From: Thalassotalea algicola
GTDB lineage: Bacteria > Pseudomonadota > Gammaproteobacteria > Enterobacterales > Alteromonadaceae
Reading direction: 5' to 3'
DNA: 64,000 nt
Assembly (NCBI RefSeq): GCF_012932965.1
Contig: NZ_JABBXH010000001.1
Location: 930,001-994,000 of the forward strand
Of the stretch, positions 38,462 to 52,729 are shown in pieces (position 1 is the first letter of the stretch; each line of letters opens with the position of its first letter). The position numbers and the translations under genes are program-made. The notes under the pieces are model-generated. The model did no database searches. It had not been told where the DNA came from and saw only the letters and a list, made by a program, of their open reading frames with translations.

Positions 38462-40351
38462 TTAAGCTGTTTTTCTCAACAAACCGTGTTTCTTCAAATA
38501 AACTAATAACAATGAAATCGCAGCTGGTGTTATACCAGAAATTCGAGAGGCTTTGCCTATAGTTTCAGGTCGAGCATCTGTAAGCTTAGCAACAACTTCG
38601 TTTGATAAACCAGAAATTTGGCCAAAATTAAAATCTACTGGAATTAACGTATTTTCATGACGTTTTTTCTTTTCTATTTCGTCCATTTGACGATCAATAT
38701 AACCTTGATATTTGATCTGAATTTCCACTTGTTCAGCTGCTTGCTTATCGGCAATAGCAGGACCAAATGCCTCAATAGCCATGACATCATCATATTTAGT
38801 CTCAGGGCGTCGCAATATATCTTCTAACGTAGCCTCTTTACTCATTGGGTTTTTCAATAAAGTATTCAGTTTTGCAACAGCCTCATGATCTTTTTGTACC
38901 CAAGTAGACTTTAATCGCTGACGTTCGGCTTCAACACTTTCCATTTTTTCATTGAATCTCGCCCAACGTTGGTCACACACTAGCCCTAATTCACGACCTT
39001 TTTCAGTCAATCTAATATCAGCGTTATCTTCACGCAGTAGCAAACGATATTCCGCGCGAGAAGTGAACATGCGATAAGGTTCTTTGGTTCCTAATGTCGC
39101 TAGATCATCGATAAGTACACCCATGTATGCTTGATCACGACCAATAATCCACTCTTCTTTTTCTTGTACACGTAATGCTGCATTGGTTGCCGCCACTAAA
39201 CCTTGTGCACCAGCTTCTTCATAACCAGTAGTACCATTTATTTGTCCAGCGAAATATAAATTATTAACAAATTTACTTTCTAAAGTTTGTTTAAGATCTC
39301 GTGGATCAAAAAAATCATACTCAATAGCATAACCAGGTCGCGTAATATGAGCATTTTCAAAACCTTTAATTGAACGTACTAAGTCCATTTGTACATCAAA
39401 AGGTAAGCTAGTAGAAATACCATTCGGATACACTTCATTTGTTGTTAGCCCTTCTGGCTCAACAAAAATTTGATGAGTATCTTTATCGGCAAAACGCGTG
39501 ATCTTATCTTCGATAGAAGGACAGTAGCGAGGACCAACTCCCTCAATGATACCGGTATACATAGGTGAGCGATCCATACCACCGCGAATGATGTCATGAG
39601 TTTTCTCATTAGTATGCGTGATATAGCAAGAAATTTGCTTAGGATGATCATCGTGCGATCCCATAAATGAAAAGATTGGCCTTGGTGTATCACCAGGTTG
39701 CTCTTGCATCACAGAAAAATCGAGTGTTCTCGCATCCAATCTAGGTGGCGTTCCTGTTTTAAGTCGATCCATTCTAAACGGCATATCACGTAATTTCTGA
39801 GCTAAATTAACCGATGCAGGATCACCAGCTCGACCACCTTGATAATTGTTTAAGCCAATATGAATTTGACCAGCTAGGAAGGTTCCTACTGTTAAAACTA
39901 CAGATTTAGCTTTAAATCTAAGACCCATTTGGGTGGATACACCAACTACCTGATCGTTTTCTAAGATCAAGTCGTCACAAGGTTGCTGAAATATTGTTAA
40001 GTTTTCTTGATTTTCTAGGTGTTGACGTACAAATGCTCGATAAAGTGCACGGTCTGCTTGAGCACGTGTTGCCCTAACTGCAGGGCCCTTGCTTGCATTT
40101 AATGTTCTAAATTGGATCGCTGCGTGATCTATTGCCGTAGCCATTATGCCACCTAACGCATCAATCTCTTTAACTAAATGTCCTTTACCAATACCACCAA
40201 TTGCTGGATTACAAGACATTTGCCCTAATGTATCAATATTATGGGTTAACAATAAAGTTTTGCATCCCATGCGCGCAGCAGCTAAACAGGCTTCAGTTCC
40301 TGCATGACCACCACCAACAACAATCACATCAAAAGAGTCTTGATACCACAT
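38462..40351 (-). CDS. mnmG: tRNA uridine-34 carboxymethylaminomethyl synthesis enzyme MnmG
   Basis: 629 residues. The FAD-binding [30 protein letters not shown] and [11 protein letters not shown] motifs and the C-terminal YIDRQ/GISPAAIS-like region ([19 protein letters not shown]) are typical. With MnmE it modifies the wobble uridine of several tRNAs. It starts at the edge of oriC and is transcribed away from it, as in E. coli. Confidence 0.97.
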   Translation of the reverse strand: MWYQDSFDVIVVGGGHAGTEACLAAARMGCKTLLLTHNIDTLGQMSCNPAIGGIGKGHLVKEIDALGGIMATAIDHAAIQFRTLNASKGPAVRATRAQADRALYRAFVRQHLENQENLTIFQQPCDDLILENDQVVGVSTQMGLRFKAKSVVLTVGTFLAGQIHIGLNNYQGGRAGDPASVNLAQKLRDMPFRMDRLKTGTPPRLDARTLDFSVMQEQPGDTPRPIFSFMGSHDDHPKQISCYITHTNEKTHDIIRGGMDRSPMYTGIIEGVGPRYCPSIEDKITRFADKDTHQIFVEPEGLTTNEVYPNGISTSLPFDVQMDLVRSIKGFENAHITRPGYAIEYDFFDPRDLKQTLESKFVNNLYFAGQINGTTGYEEAGAQGLVAATNAALRVQEKEEWIIGRDQAYMGVLIDDLATLGTKEPYRMFTSRAEYRLLLREDNADIRLTEKGRELGLVCDQRWARFNEKMESVEAERQRLKSTWVQKDHEAVAKLNTLLKNPMSKEATLEDILRRPETKYDDVMAIEAFGPAIADKQAAEQVEIQIKYQGYIDRQMDEIEKKKRHENTLIPVDFNFGQISGLSNEVVAKLTDARPETIGKASRISGITPAAISLLLVYLKKHGLLRKTA

Positions 40352-40399
40352 TTATAAACAACACCTGTTGAAAAAGGACACGTATTTTAGCATTTTTTT

Positions 40400-40744
40400 T
40401 AGTGTCAGGGGAATGATCATTTGATGAAAAGATCGTATAGATGATCGTGAATAAATATATAGATCTATATAAAGATCTTATTATTACTTATTATTAGTAA
40501 AGCCGTTTTCTGTGGATAAGGTAAATAAATGCTTTAATTACAATAATATAGCCCATATACGATCTTGTGATCAAAGTTTGATCTATTGCTGTAAAAGCTT
40601 TGATCAAAACACTGTTTTATCCACAGACTGAATTAGTTATTTTTATATACACTTAATAATAAATGCTAATTCACAGGGTTATACGTTATTTATCCACATT
40701 CTCTTTGAAAATAAATTAAATATGTGGATAAGCTTTTTATAAGA
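40400..40744. other. oriC: Chromosomal replication origin oriC
   Basis: The mnmG-mioC intergenic region has the E. coli layout. Next to mnmG is an AT-rich segment with GATCT-type 13-mers (40462-40474, 40474-40486) as unwinding element. Perfect DnaA boxes follow: TGTGGATAA at 40511-40519, TTATCCACA at 40617-40625 and 40690-40698, TGTGGATAA at 40723-40731. About eleven GATC (Dam/SeqA) sites occur between 40414 and 40760. A 15-base palindrome GATCAAAGTTTGATC (40569-40583) sits between the boxes. Function is inferred from sequence and gene order. Confidence 0.88.
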
Positions 40745-41191
40745 TCAGGATAATTGATCTTTATGCTGACTTATCCAGTGTTGTGCTTGTTCTTCTGGAT
40801 CTATATCTAGCGTCATATCTAAAGTAAGTAACTTGATTTTCTCTTTACAACCTTTTGATAGCAAAAGAGTATTTATGTTTTTAGCTGCTAAACAAAATGT
40901 ATCGTAGCTACTGTCACCTATGCCGATCACTGCAAATGAGGTGTGGTTAAGATCTTGTGTGTATTGTGTAAGTTGATCGACAAATGATTTAATATTGTCC
41001 GGGTAGTCTCCTGCGCCATGAGTTGAAGTACAGATCAACCAAAGTTGATTTTCTTTTAAAATGTCATCGAACTTAGGCACTAAGTGAAGAGTAACATTAT
41101 GGCCAAGATCCTCTAATGTTTCTTGGCATGCCTCTGCAACATATTCCGTTCCACCTAACATACTGCCAACGATAATTTGAATTTGAGTCAT
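40745..41191 (-). CDS. mioC: Flavodoxin-like protein MioC
   Basis: 148 residues. FMN-binding loops IIVGSMLGGTEYVAE and STHGAGDYPDNIKSF, and GIGDSSYDTFC, are those of short-chain flavodoxins of the MioC type. It is transcribed toward oriC, as in E. coli, where this transcription crosses the origin. The flavoprotein has a reported role in biotin synthesis electron transfer; its cell function is still loosely defined. Confidence 0.92.
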   Translation of the reverse strand: MTQIQIIVGSMLGGTEYVAEACQETLEDLGHNVTLHLVPKFDDILKENQLWLICTSTHGAGDYPDNIKSFVDQLTQYTQDLNHTSFAVIGIGDSSYDTFCLAAKNINTLLLSKGCKEKIKLLTLDMTLDIDPEEQAQHWISQHKDQLS

Positions 41192-41344
41192 TTTAAAAAT
41201 CTCGATAATAATTTATTGTGATATTTTATCACGAGTAGAGTCGCTTTAAGCTTTATTCAAATCATTAATTGGCATTCCTTTAGATTGTTATCTATAAAGT
41301 AATTAAATTTCTAAAAAACTAGATTTGTTCTACTTTTGATAACA

Positions 41345-42223
41345 ATGATCGATTTAAACGACTTAATGATATACAAAACGGTAGTTGATAGTGGCAGTTT
41401 TACCGCTGCAGCAAGACAACTATCGGTGCCTAAATCGAATGTATCTCGTAGAATAAAACGCTTGGAGGATTCACTTAATGTGTGCCTACTAGAGCGAACT
41501 ACTCGCACAATAGCGATGACTGATGAAGGGGAGTTATATTATCAGCACTGCCTTAGAATTCACGAAGAGTTGGCTTATATAGCACCTACCAGCGAGCAAC
41601 TGGAAGGTGTTATTACCGGTCGTATCCGTATATGCAGTCCTGTAGGAATAGGACAAGAATTTCTAGCCTATCATTTAGCAGAGTTCCGTCGACAATACAC
41701 ACATTTATCACTAGATGTAGTGTTAACAAAACAAATGGAGGATATAGTGGAAAAGGAATTTGATATTGTTATTCGCCATGGAACTTCCAATTCCTCTGAT
41801 ATTTCATCAATAAGGTTGATCGATATTGAACTTCAATTGTTTGCCAGCAAACAATACTTAGCCAATGCTCCTGATATTAATCGTCCTGAAGATCTAGCTA
41901 ACCATTCATGTTTAGTTTTTGGTGATAGTGCAAATAACTCGTTTTGGCAATTAATTAGCAAAAATTCTAGTTATAAATTGCAGTTAAAACCCAGCATGCA
42001 AGTTAATGATTATTTCGTATTAAAAACTATGGCTGAACAAGACTTAGGTATTGCGTTATTACCAGATTATTTAATTGATCCTAATGGTAGTGATTTGGTT
42101 AGGGTTTTGCCAGAAGTTAACGGTGGTATACTACCGTTGAATTTAGAGTTTAGAAAAAGCAGTGCCACAGCGCCTAAAATTAAGGCACTGAAAAGCTATT
42201 TAAAGAATAATTTAGTCGGGTAG
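41345..42223 (+). CDS. LysR family transcriptional regulator
   Basis: 292 residues from ATG 41345 (a TTG three codons earlier is possible). The helix-turn-helix is LMIYKTVVDSGSFTAAARQLSVPKSNVSRRIKRLEDSLNVCLLERTTRT, followed by a periplasmic-binding-like effector domain. This is the common AaeR/DsdC-like LysR class with unknown ligand. It is inserted between mioC and mnmE, with no adjacent target gene, so its regulon is not apparent. It converges on mnmE (5-base gap). Confidence 0.9.
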   Translation: MIDLNDLMIYKTVVDSGSFTAAARQLSVPKSNVSRRIKRLEDSLNVCLLERTTRTIAMTDEGELYYQHCLRIHEELAYIAPTSEQLEGVITGRIRICSPVGIGQEFLAYHLAEFRRQYTHLSLDVVLTKQMEDIVEKEFDIVIRHGTSNSSDISSIRLIDIELQLFASKQYLANAPDINRPEDLANHSCLVFGDSANNSFWQLISKNSSYKLQLKPSMQVNDYFVLKTMAEQDLGIALLPDYLIDPNGSDLVRVLPEVNGGILPLNLEFRKSSATAPKIKALKSYLKNNLVG

Positions 42224-42228
42224 GTGAG

Positions 42229-43605
42229 TTACTTACCAATACAAAAAGATGAGAATATCTTGCCTAGCAAATCATCCGAGGAAAACTCACCGGTAATTTC
42301 ATTAAGCTCTTGTTGGCAGATCCTAAGTTCTTCCGCCAGTATTTCACCTGCTACATATGATTCTAATTGATCTAGCCCTGTTTGAAGGTGTTGATGAGCA
42401 TTTTCTAAAGCTACCAAATGGCGCCTGCGGGCCATAAACCCACCCTCAATGTTACCTTGGTAACCCATAATGGCCTTTAAGTGATCTTTTAGAGTTTGTA
42501 CGCCTTCACCACTTTTCGCTGATATGGTAATTGCTGGATAAGTTTCATCTTCAGCCAGACCTGTTCGGGCGCCGCTAATATCTGCTTTGTTACGAACAAT
42601 TGTCACACCCATATTTTCGGGTAGCTGGTTAAAAAACTCTGGCCAAAAATCTCTAGGATCTTGGTTCTGAGTCGTAGAAGAGTCAACCATAAGCAATACT
42701 CGATCGGCTTTTACTATTTCAGCCCAAGCTCGTTCTATTCCTATTTGTTCAACTTTATCAGGGCTTTCCCGTAATCCTGCTGTATCAATAATGTGTAATG
42801 GCATACCATCGATATGAATTTGCTCGGTAAGTACATCTCGCGTGGTACCTTCGATGTCGGTAACAATAGCGGTTTCTTTACCACTTAGTGCATTGAGTAG
42901 ACTCGATTTACCAGCATTTGGCTTACCGGCAATAACAACCCGCATACCTTCTCGAATAATGCTTCCTTGCTTGGCTTGTTGCTGAACTTCCTCAACATCG
43001 GTAATTATAGATTTTAGATCATTGACTACTTTTTCATCGGCTAAAAAATCTATTTCTTCTTCAGGGAAGTCTATCGCTGCTTCGACATACATTCTTAAAT
43101 GTATAACGTTTTCTACGAGTCGATGGACAAGCTTTGAAAAATCCCCCTGTAAGGAGTGCAACGCACATCGGGCAGCTTGTTCTGAATTTGAATTGATTAA
43201 GTCAGCAATTGCTTCTGCTTGGGTTAGGTCAAGTTTGTCGTTAAGGAATGCTTGTTCACTAAATTCGCCAGGTTTAGCCATTCGAATTCCGTCAACTTTT
43301 AGAATTTCTTTTAACAGCATGTCGAGAATAACCGGGCCACCGTGTCCTTGTAGCTCGAGCACATCTTCACCGGTAAACGAGTTTGGACCTTTAAAATATA
43401 GTGCGATACCTTGATCTAATGTGTTTCCATTTAGATCGTTAAAACTTAAGTAATCGGCGTAGCGTACTTTAGGACACTTACCCAGTAGCTTTTCAGCGAC
43501 AATGGATGCCTTAGGTCCTGATATTCTAATAATTCCTACACCGCCTCTACCAGGTGCTGTAGCTTGAGCTGCAATAGTTTCGGTGTTAGCAGAAAGCAAC
43601 GACAT
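42229..43605 (-). CDS. mnmE: tRNA modification GTPase MnmE
   Basis: 458 residues from ATG 43605 (AAAGAG seven bases upstream; a longer frame to 43662 adds 19 atypical residues). The N-terminal folate-binding domain has [17 protein letters not shown]. The G domain inside the helical domain carries [23 protein letters not shown] and NKAD, and the C-terminus is CIGK, with the catalytic Cys. It works with MnmG on tRNA wobble uridine. Confidence 0.97.
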   Translation of the reverse strand: MSLLSANTETIAAQATAPGRGGVGIIRISGPKASIVAEKLLGKCPKVRYADYLSFNDLNGNTLDQGIALYFKGPNSFTGEDVLELQGHGGPVILDMLLKEILKVDGIRMAKPGEFSEQAFLNDKLDLTQAEAIADLINSNSEQAARCALHSLQGDFSKLVHRLVENVIHLRMYVEAAIDFPEEEIDFLADEKVVNDLKSIITDVEEVQQQAKQGSIIREGMRVVIAGKPNAGKSSLLNALSGKETAIVTDIEGTTRDVLTEQIHIDGMPLHIIDTAGLRESPDKVEQIGIERAWAEIVKADRVLLMVDSSTTQNQDPRDFWPEFFNQLPENMGVTIVRNKADISGARTGLAEDETYPAITISAKSGEGVQTLKDHLKAIMGYQGNIEGGFMARRRHLVALENAHQHLQTGLDQLESYVAGEILAEELRICQQELNEITGEFSSDDLLGKIFSSFCIGK

Positions 43606-43662
43606 AGATATACTCTTTAATTCACAATTAGGGGCTATTATAGCGTTTTGTAAGTAAAACAA

Positions 43663-43686
43663 AAAAGGTGGCTAATGCCACCTTTT
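43663..43686 (-). terminator. Terminator after yidC
   Basis: Perfect stem AAAAGGTGGC/GCCACCTTTT with a 4-base loop; on the minus strand it continues into TTTTTTG. It lies 17 bases downstream of the yidC stop and ends the rpmH-rnpA-yidD-yidC unit. Confidence 0.85.
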
Positions 43687-43702
43687 AATTTCTTCAAAAA
43701 TA

Positions 43703-45328
43703 TTACTTGTCTTTGGCCTTCTCAAGCGAGCTAAATATTATTTTCATTTGAATGATAGATATGACGTTACTGATGAACCAGTAAAGTACTAACCCTGATG
43801 GGAACCAGAAAAAGAATACAGTAAATATTACCGGCATATATTGCATCATTTTTTGCTGCATCGGATCTTGTACTGTCATAGGCGTCATTCTTTGCATTAA
43901 GAACATGCTAATACCCATTAAGATAGGCATTACATAGTACGGATCTTTAGAAGATAAATCCGTTAACCATAATCCAAACTCAGCATGTCTTAACTCAACA
44001 CTTTCTAGGAATACCCAGTAAAGCGCTAAGAATATTGGCATTTGAATTAAAATAGGTAAACAACCACCAGCAGGATTTACTTTCTCTTTACGGTAAAGCT
44101 CCATAGTCGCTTGACCCATCTTTTGTCTGTCATCACCAAAACGCTCTTTTAATTGCTGCATTTTCGGTTGAAGTTCTCGCATTCTTGCCATCGAGGTGTA
44201 TTGTGCTTTAGTTAGCGGATACATAGCACCTTTTACGATGATAGTGATGATGATGATTGCAACACCCCAGTTAGACACTACTGACTGGATCTTTAATAGT
44301 AGCCAGAATAAAGGTTGGCTGATCATGAATAGGAATCCGTAATCAACAGTTAGGTCAAGTCCATCTGCTATTTGTTCTAATGCTTCCTGATCTTTTGGTC
44401 CAACATAAAATATTGCTGATGTTTTAGCTGTTGAATTCGGGTCAATATTTAAAGTAGGTGCTTTAAAGCCAATAACAGCATCACCAGCATTAGAATAACT
44501 TGTATATAATTGATTAGCTGCATCGGCTTTTGGAACCCAAGCAGATACAAAGTAGTGTTGTAGCATTGCTACCCAACCACCAGGTGTTGTTTGATTAAGG
44601 TTTGCTTCGGCAATATCGTCGAAATCATACTTTTCGTAGCGTTCTTCAGATGTAGAGTACGCTGCACCTCGGTATGTAGGAATTAAACCGCTAGAGCTAT
44701 CAACATAAGTTGATTGTTTAAGTTGTCCATACATTTGAACACTTGCCGGCGCGCTCATGTTGTTTTGAACACTATATTCAACAGCGACTTCGTAGCTTCC
44801 TGGCGTAAATATATAAGACTTGGTAACGTTAAGACCAGTCTCTCCAAGGTAGTTTAGTTTAACCGTTAATGGTTCACCGTCGGTCATCGTGTACGTTTGT
44901 TTTTCACTACTATAGATAGGACGACCCGGTACAGTGCGATCTACGCCATTGGCACCTGTTAAACCGCTTTGAGCGATATATTTCATTTGGCCGTTTTGCA
45001 TTATGGTGAACGGTATGCCGCTGCCTTGCTCGGTTTCATATTGAAGTAAGGTCGCTTCAACGATGTCGCCACCTTGAGAATTAATTTTTATTCTCAAAAC
45101 GTCAGTTTCTACTTCAATCGTGCTTCGAGCTGCTTTTGTTGGTTCTACTGCTGGTGTCGCTGTATCAGAAGAAGCAGGTACAAAATCGTCAGATATTGGC
45201 GTTTGTTCTTCTAATTGGCTAGTAGTCGGCTGCACCGGTGCAGGGGCATAATCTAGTTGCCACTGTTGATAGAGCATATAGGTGACTACCAATAAACCAA
45301 TAAAGAGCATACTGCGTAGGGATTCCAT
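43703..45328 (-). CDS. yidC: Membrane protein insertase YidC
   Basis: 541 residues: an N-terminal membrane anchor (about 5-20), a large periplasmic domain, and five C-terminal helices with the conserved MYPLTKAQYTSMARMRELQPKMQQLKERFGDDRQKMGQ loop and GGCLPILIQMPIFLALYWV. It inserts proteins such as AtpE and cooperates with Sec. Confidence 0.97.
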   Translation of the reverse strand: MESLRSMLFIGLLVVTYMLYQQWQLDYAPAPVQPTTSQLEEQTPISDDFVPASSDTATPAVEPTKAARSTIEVETDVLRIKINSQGGDIVEATLLQYETEQGSGIPFTIMQNGQMKYIAQSGLTGANGVDRTVPGRPIYSSEKQTYTMTDGEPLTVKLNYLGETGLNVTKSYIFTPGSYEVAVEYSVQNNMSAPASVQMYGQLKQSTYVDSSSGLIPTYRGAAYSTSEERYEKYDFDDIAEANLNQTTPGGWVAMLQHYFVSAWVPKADAANQLYTSYSNAGDAVIGFKAPTLNIDPNSTAKTSAIFYVGPKDQEALEQIADGLDLTVDYGFLFMISQPLFWLLLKIQSVVSNWGVAIIIITIIVKGAMYPLTKAQYTSMARMRELQPKMQQLKERFGDDRQKMGQATMELYRKEKVNPAGGCLPILIQMPIFLALYWVFLESVELRHAEFGLWLTDLSSKDPYYVMPILMGISMFLMQRMTPMTVQDPMQQKMMQYMPVIFTVFFFWFPSGLVLYWFISNVISIIQMKIIFSSLEKAKDK

Positions 45329-45334
45329 AATGTG

Positions 45335-45583
45335 TTATTTCTCTTTGTTTAATGGTGGTACGGGGTCTTCACCACCCGCATTAAGTGGATGGCATTTTAG
45401 TATACGTTTAGCTGCTAACCAACAACCTTTTAACACTCCAAAGCGATTTATTGCTTCAATAGCATAATTTGAACAGGTTGGTTGAAAGCGACAATTGTTC
45501 CCTAAGATAGGGCTTATAAGCTTTTGGTAAAATTTTACAAGCGAAATAGCTAGCTTTTGTGGCGCTGAATTATTTTTCGCCAT
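45335..45583 (-). CDS. yidD: Membrane protein insertion efficiency factor YidD
   Basis: 82 residues with [31 protein letters not shown] and the Cys-rich core [19 protein letters not shown]. Its start lies within the last 34 bases of rnpA, the usual overlapping arrangement. It helps YidC-dependent insertion. Confidence 0.95.
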   Translation of the reverse strand: MAKNNSAPQKLAISLVKFYQKLISPILGNNCRFQPTCSNYAIEAINRFGVLKGCWLAAKRILKCHPLNAGGEDPVPPLNKEK

Positions 45584-45912
45584 ATTTTTACCAACTGTTT
45601 ATTTATGGTGGCATTATCTAGGTTATCAATACCTGATTTTACTAAAACAACAATATCTATATTTGGAAGTTCGTGTTGTTGTAAGCGGAAACTTTCTCTT
45701 GTAATTCGTTTTATTCTATTACGTTGAGCAGCAAGTTTTACACGCTTTTTGGCTATAGCAAAGCCTATTCGTGGTTTATTAATGTTGTTTGAAGTAATTA
45801 ATATCGTGAAATGGCTTGAGCCAAAACGAGAAGATTTTGAGAAGACTTGTTGAAATTGACCGGGAGTAAGTAATCTAGACTCCCGGTTAAATTCGTACGT
45901 AACCATATTCAT
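45550..45912 (-). CDS. rnpA: Ribonuclease P protein component
   Basis: 120 residues, basic. [28 protein letters not shown] and the RNA-binding signature [16 protein letters not shown] are diagnostic. It pairs with the RNase P RNA to mature tRNA 5' ends. Start either at Met1 or Met3. Confidence 0.96.
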   Translation of the reverse strand: MNMVTYEFNRESRLLTPGQFQQVFSKSSRFGSSHFTILITSNNINKPRIGFAIAKKRVKLAAQRNRIKRITRESFRLQQHELPNIDIVVLVKSGIDNLDNATINKQLVKIWRKIIQRHKS

Positions 45913-45948
45913 TAAGTAACGTGGTTACTTTCTCTAATTAAATAGAGA

Positions 45949-46083
45949 TTAAGCACTAAGGCTAGCACGACCTTTTGCACGACGACGAGCTAAAACGGCA
46001 CGACCGTTTTTTGTAGCCATACGTGCACGGAATCCGTGGTTGCGCTTACGCTTTAATACAGAAGGTTGAAATGTTCTTTTCAT
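45949..46083 (-). CDS. rpmH: 50S ribosomal protein L34
   Basis: 44 residues starting [22 protein letters not shown] at ATG 46083. A longer frame to 46137 adds 18 residues not found in L34. It is the first gene of the rpmH-rnpA-yidD-yidC unit. Confidence 0.97.
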   Translation of the reverse strand: MKRTFQPSVLKRKRNHGFRARMATKNGRAVLARRRAKGRASLSA

Positions 46084-46566
46084 TACGCTTTTCCGTTTCG
46101 GTTGTTGTTGCCCTGGCAAAACAGCCGTTGTGAGCACACAGGTCTAAAAAAGAGGCCGAATTCTAAATAGTATTGGGCAGATTGTCAATGTTTTCCTGTA
46201 ATAAATTAATAAAGGATCCTTGTAGAGATCTAGTAGATCAAAAAAATATCCACACTTTAATCACATTGTTCGAAAAATCAGCAGTTATTTAACGGTTTAA
46301 GTTTAAATATTTAAAAAATATAATACTCAGTTTTTAGGAATAAAATGCTATAAGAAATAAATTAAATGCCATTAAAACAATGTTTTAACGAATTTGGATG
46401 GATAAGTCGATTATTAAGTCTAGTTAAGCTGTTGCAACTGTGGATAACTATGGCGATAATGGATCAATTCAGATAATAATATTACTTAGCCTATCCCAAA
46501 AAACATAAAACGATCTTTAGCCTGCTTTTATGTTCTAAGAAGGAAGTATTACTCCGGGAGTTAAAC
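46084..46566. promoter_or_regulatory. rpmH-dnaA divergent control region
   Basis: 483 bases carrying promoters in both directions. It holds a perfect DnaA box (TGTGGATAA, 46439-46447) and an 8/9 match (ATATCCACA, 46246-46254), plus several GATC sites (46216-46238, about 46459 and 46512). This suits autoregulation of dnaA by DnaA and Dam/SeqA. It has fewer perfect boxes than the mnmG-mioC region, so it is treated as a control region, not as the main origin. Confidence 0.6.
46160..46188 (-). promoter_or_regulatory. Strong sigma-70 promoter of rpmH
   Basis: On the minus strand a perfect TTGACA -35 (46188-46183) and TAGAAT -10 (46165-46160) are spaced by exactly 17 bases, about 77 bases before the rpmH start. 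Confidence 0.85.
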
Positions 46567-47928
46567 TTGGATCAGTCCCTTTGGCAGAAGTGTCTTTCTG
46601 TGCTGCAGGAAGAGTTGCCAGCCCAGCAATTTAGTATGTGGATTAGACCACTGCAATGCGTAGTTGAAGATAACATTATGACTTTGTACGCACCTAACCG
46701 TTTTGTTTTAGATTGGGTTAGGGATAAGTATGTAGAACGCATTTCAACCATCGTTTCGTTAACTGAAACTAGTAACCCTCCTTTATTAAGGTTTGATGTA
46801 GGAAGTAAGCCCTCGACCGAGTCAAGCAATCAGACTATTGCTATTAGTAAAGCAGCAATTCCTGCAGAAATAAGTCCTGTTAAAGAGCCTGAAACTAATC
46901 TACCAAAAACAACTAATGTAAGAAATAAATATACGTTTGATAACTTTGTTGAAGGTAAATCTAACCAATTAGCAAGAGCTGCGGCATCTCAAGTAGCGGA
47001 TAATCCTGGTTCCGCATATAACCCACTATTTATTTATGGTGGTACAGGATTAGGTAAAACGCATTTATTGCACGCCGTTGGAAATGGGATCCTTCTAAAT
47101 AACCCTAAAGCAAAAATAGCTTACATGCATTCTGAACGTTTTGTTCAGGATATGGTTAAAGCGCTTCAAAATAATGCTATCGAAAAATTTAAACAGTATT
47201 ATCGTTCAGTAGACGCATTGCTTATTGACGATATTCAGTTTTTCGCTAATAAAGAGCGTACTCAAGAAGAATTCTTTCATACTTTCAATGCGCTTTTAGA
47301 AGGTAATCAGCAAATTATTTTAACCAGTGATCGTTACCCTAAAGAAATTGATGGGGTAGAAGACCGACTTAAATCTCGATTTGGTTGGGGGTTAACGCTT
47401 GCTATTGAACCTCCTGAATTAGAAACTCGTGTTGCAATACTCAAAAAGAAAGCTCAGGAAAATAATGTTAACTTAGCAGATGAAGTTGCTTTTTTTATTG
47501 CTAAACGTTTGCGTTCAAATGTGAGAGAATTAGAGGGTGCTTTGAATCGTGTTATTGCTAATGCAAACTTTACGGGCAGACCTATAACAATCGACTTTGT
47601 GCGAGAAGCGCTTAGAGATTTGTTAGCGTTGCAAGACAAGTTAGTAACTATAGATAATATTCAGAAAACAGTTGCTGAATACTATAAAATTAAGGTCGCA
47701 GATTTATTATCTAAACGTAGAAGTCGATCTGTTGCTAGACCTAGACAAATAGCAATGGCATTATCTAAAGAATTAACTAATCACAGCTTACCGGAAATTG
47801 GCGATGCGTTTGGCGGTCGAGATCATACAACGGTATTACATGCATGTAGAAAAGTTAAGGATTTACGTGAGGAAACTCACGATATAAAAGAAGATTATTC
47901 GAATTTAATAAGAACACTGTCGTCTTAA
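46567..47928 (+). CDS. dnaA: Replication initiator DnaA
   Basis: 453 residues. Domain I is [28 protein letters not shown]. The AAA+ domain has [15 protein letters not shown] (about 157-171) and LLIDDIQFF. The DNA-binding signature [15 protein letters not shown] sits near the C-terminus. Translation starts at TTG 46567, with GGGAG six bases upstream; no ATG fits. dnaA-dnaN-recF-gyrB run in series. Confidence 0.97.
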   Translation: MDQSLWQKCLSVLQEELPAQQFSMWIRPLQCVVEDNIMTLYAPNRFVLDWVRDKYVERISTIVSLTETSNPPLLRFDVGSKPSTESSNQTIAISKAAIPAEISPVKEPETNLPKTTNVRNKYTFDNFVEGKSNQLARAAASQVADNPGSAYNPLFIYGGTGLGKTHLLHAVGNGILLNNPKAKIAYMHSERFVQDMVKALQNNAIEKFKQYYRSVDALLIDDIQFFANKERTQEEFFHTFNALLEGNQQIILTSDRYPKEIDGVEDRLKSRFGWGLTLAIEPPELETRVAILKKKAQENNVNLADEVAFFIAKRLRSNVRELEGALNRVIANANFTGRPITIDFVREALRDLLALQDKLVTIDNIQKTVAEYYKIKVADLLSKRRSRSVARPRQIAMALSKELTNHSLPEIGDAFGGRDHTTVLHACRKVKDLREETHDIKEDYSNLIRTLSS

Positions 47929-47956
47929 TAAAGGCGTTATAAAACAGGTATTTAGA

Positions 47957-49059
47957 ATGAAGTTTTCATTAAGCAGGGAATCATTACTTAAACCGTTACT
48001 TTTAGTTTCGGGTGCTGTTGAACGTAAAAGTACTCTACCAATTTTAAGTAATATTTTATTTGATGTTGTCGATCAAACGCTTACTTTAACGGCGACAGAT
48101 TTAGAATTGGAAATGGTTGCAAGCACACCTGTTAATAACCAAGGTGAAAATGGCAAGGTTACTATTCCAGCTAAAAAGCTTTTAGATATTTGTAAAAGTT
48201 TACCTGAAGACTCTTTATTGTCATTTGAGTCTAATGCAGAAGCTATCACTATAAGTACAGGAAGAAGTAAATATTCTTTGTCAACATTAGCAGCTACTGA
48301 TTTTCCTAATATAGAAGAATGGAAAGGTGACGTAGAGTTCAAAATTCAAAAATCTGACTTGTTACGTTTAATAGAAAGCACTCATTTTTCTATGGCAAAT
48401 CAAGATGTTAGATATTATTTGAATGGTATGTCTATTGAGACTGAGGGCAATGAAATACGCTCAGTTGCAACAGATGGTCATCGATTGGCTATTTGCAAGA
48501 TTAGTAATCCGGAGCTTGCACTCCCTGCTAGACAAGTAATCGTTCCTAGAAAAGGCATTTTAGAAATTATTCGTTTGTTAGATCCCGTTGAAGAAGAGGT
48601 ACAACTTTTCATGGGTTCTAATCATATTAGAATTATTGATAGTGAATATTCCTTCACTAGTAAGTTAGTAGATGGTCGTTTTCCAGATTACAGAAGAGTG
48701 TTACCTAGAAATGGTGATAAAGTGCTGGAAACAGATAAAGATCAACTGAGACAAGTTTTATCTCGTGCTTCAATTTTATCCAATGAAAAGTTCAAGGGCG
48801 TTCGTTTAAATTTCGCAAGCAGCGAATTAAAAATCACGGCAAATAACCCTGAACAAGAGCAAGCCGAAGAAGTACTTGAAATTAGCTATCCATATGAAGA
48901 TTTAGAAATTGGCTTTAATGTAAGTTATGTATTAGATGTGCTAAACGCGATAAAGGAAAGTGCAGTTAAATTTACATTAGCCGATGCCAATAGCAGTGTT
49001 GTTATTGAGGGTAGTGAAACCAGTGAAGCTATTTACGTAGTAATGCCAATGCGTCTGTA

Positions 49060-49060
<1 letters not shown>
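47957..49060 (+). CDS. dnaN: DNA polymerase III beta clamp
   Basis: 367 residues, three-fold clamp domains. Typical stretches: MKFSLSRESLLKPLLLVSGAVERKSTLPILSNILF, SVATDGHRLAICK and the C-terminal VMPMRL. It is the sliding clamp for replication. The stop overlaps the recF start by one base (TAATG). Confidence 0.97.
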
Positions 49061-52604
<3,544 letters not shown>

Positions 52605-52628
52605 TACGTAATATCTTACTAAATATTA

Positions 52629-52655
52629 TGCCCGGTAATCGAATCGGGCTTTTTA
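52629..52655 (+). terminator. Terminator after gyrB
   Basis: GCCCG (52630-52634) pairs with CGGGC (52645-52649) across a 10-base loop and is followed by TTTTTA. Short but GC-only stem 25 bases after the stop. Confidence 0.65.
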
Positions 52656-52729
52656 CTATTCGTGTTTTAAAGTTTTTACTCTAATGCATGACTAAAATGA
52701 ACAAATTTATTAATTCAAAGTAACTATCA

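Noticed and set aside
46084-46566. Second replication origin before dnaA
   Set aside because: Only one perfect DnaA box and no 13-mer array; better read as dnaA control region.
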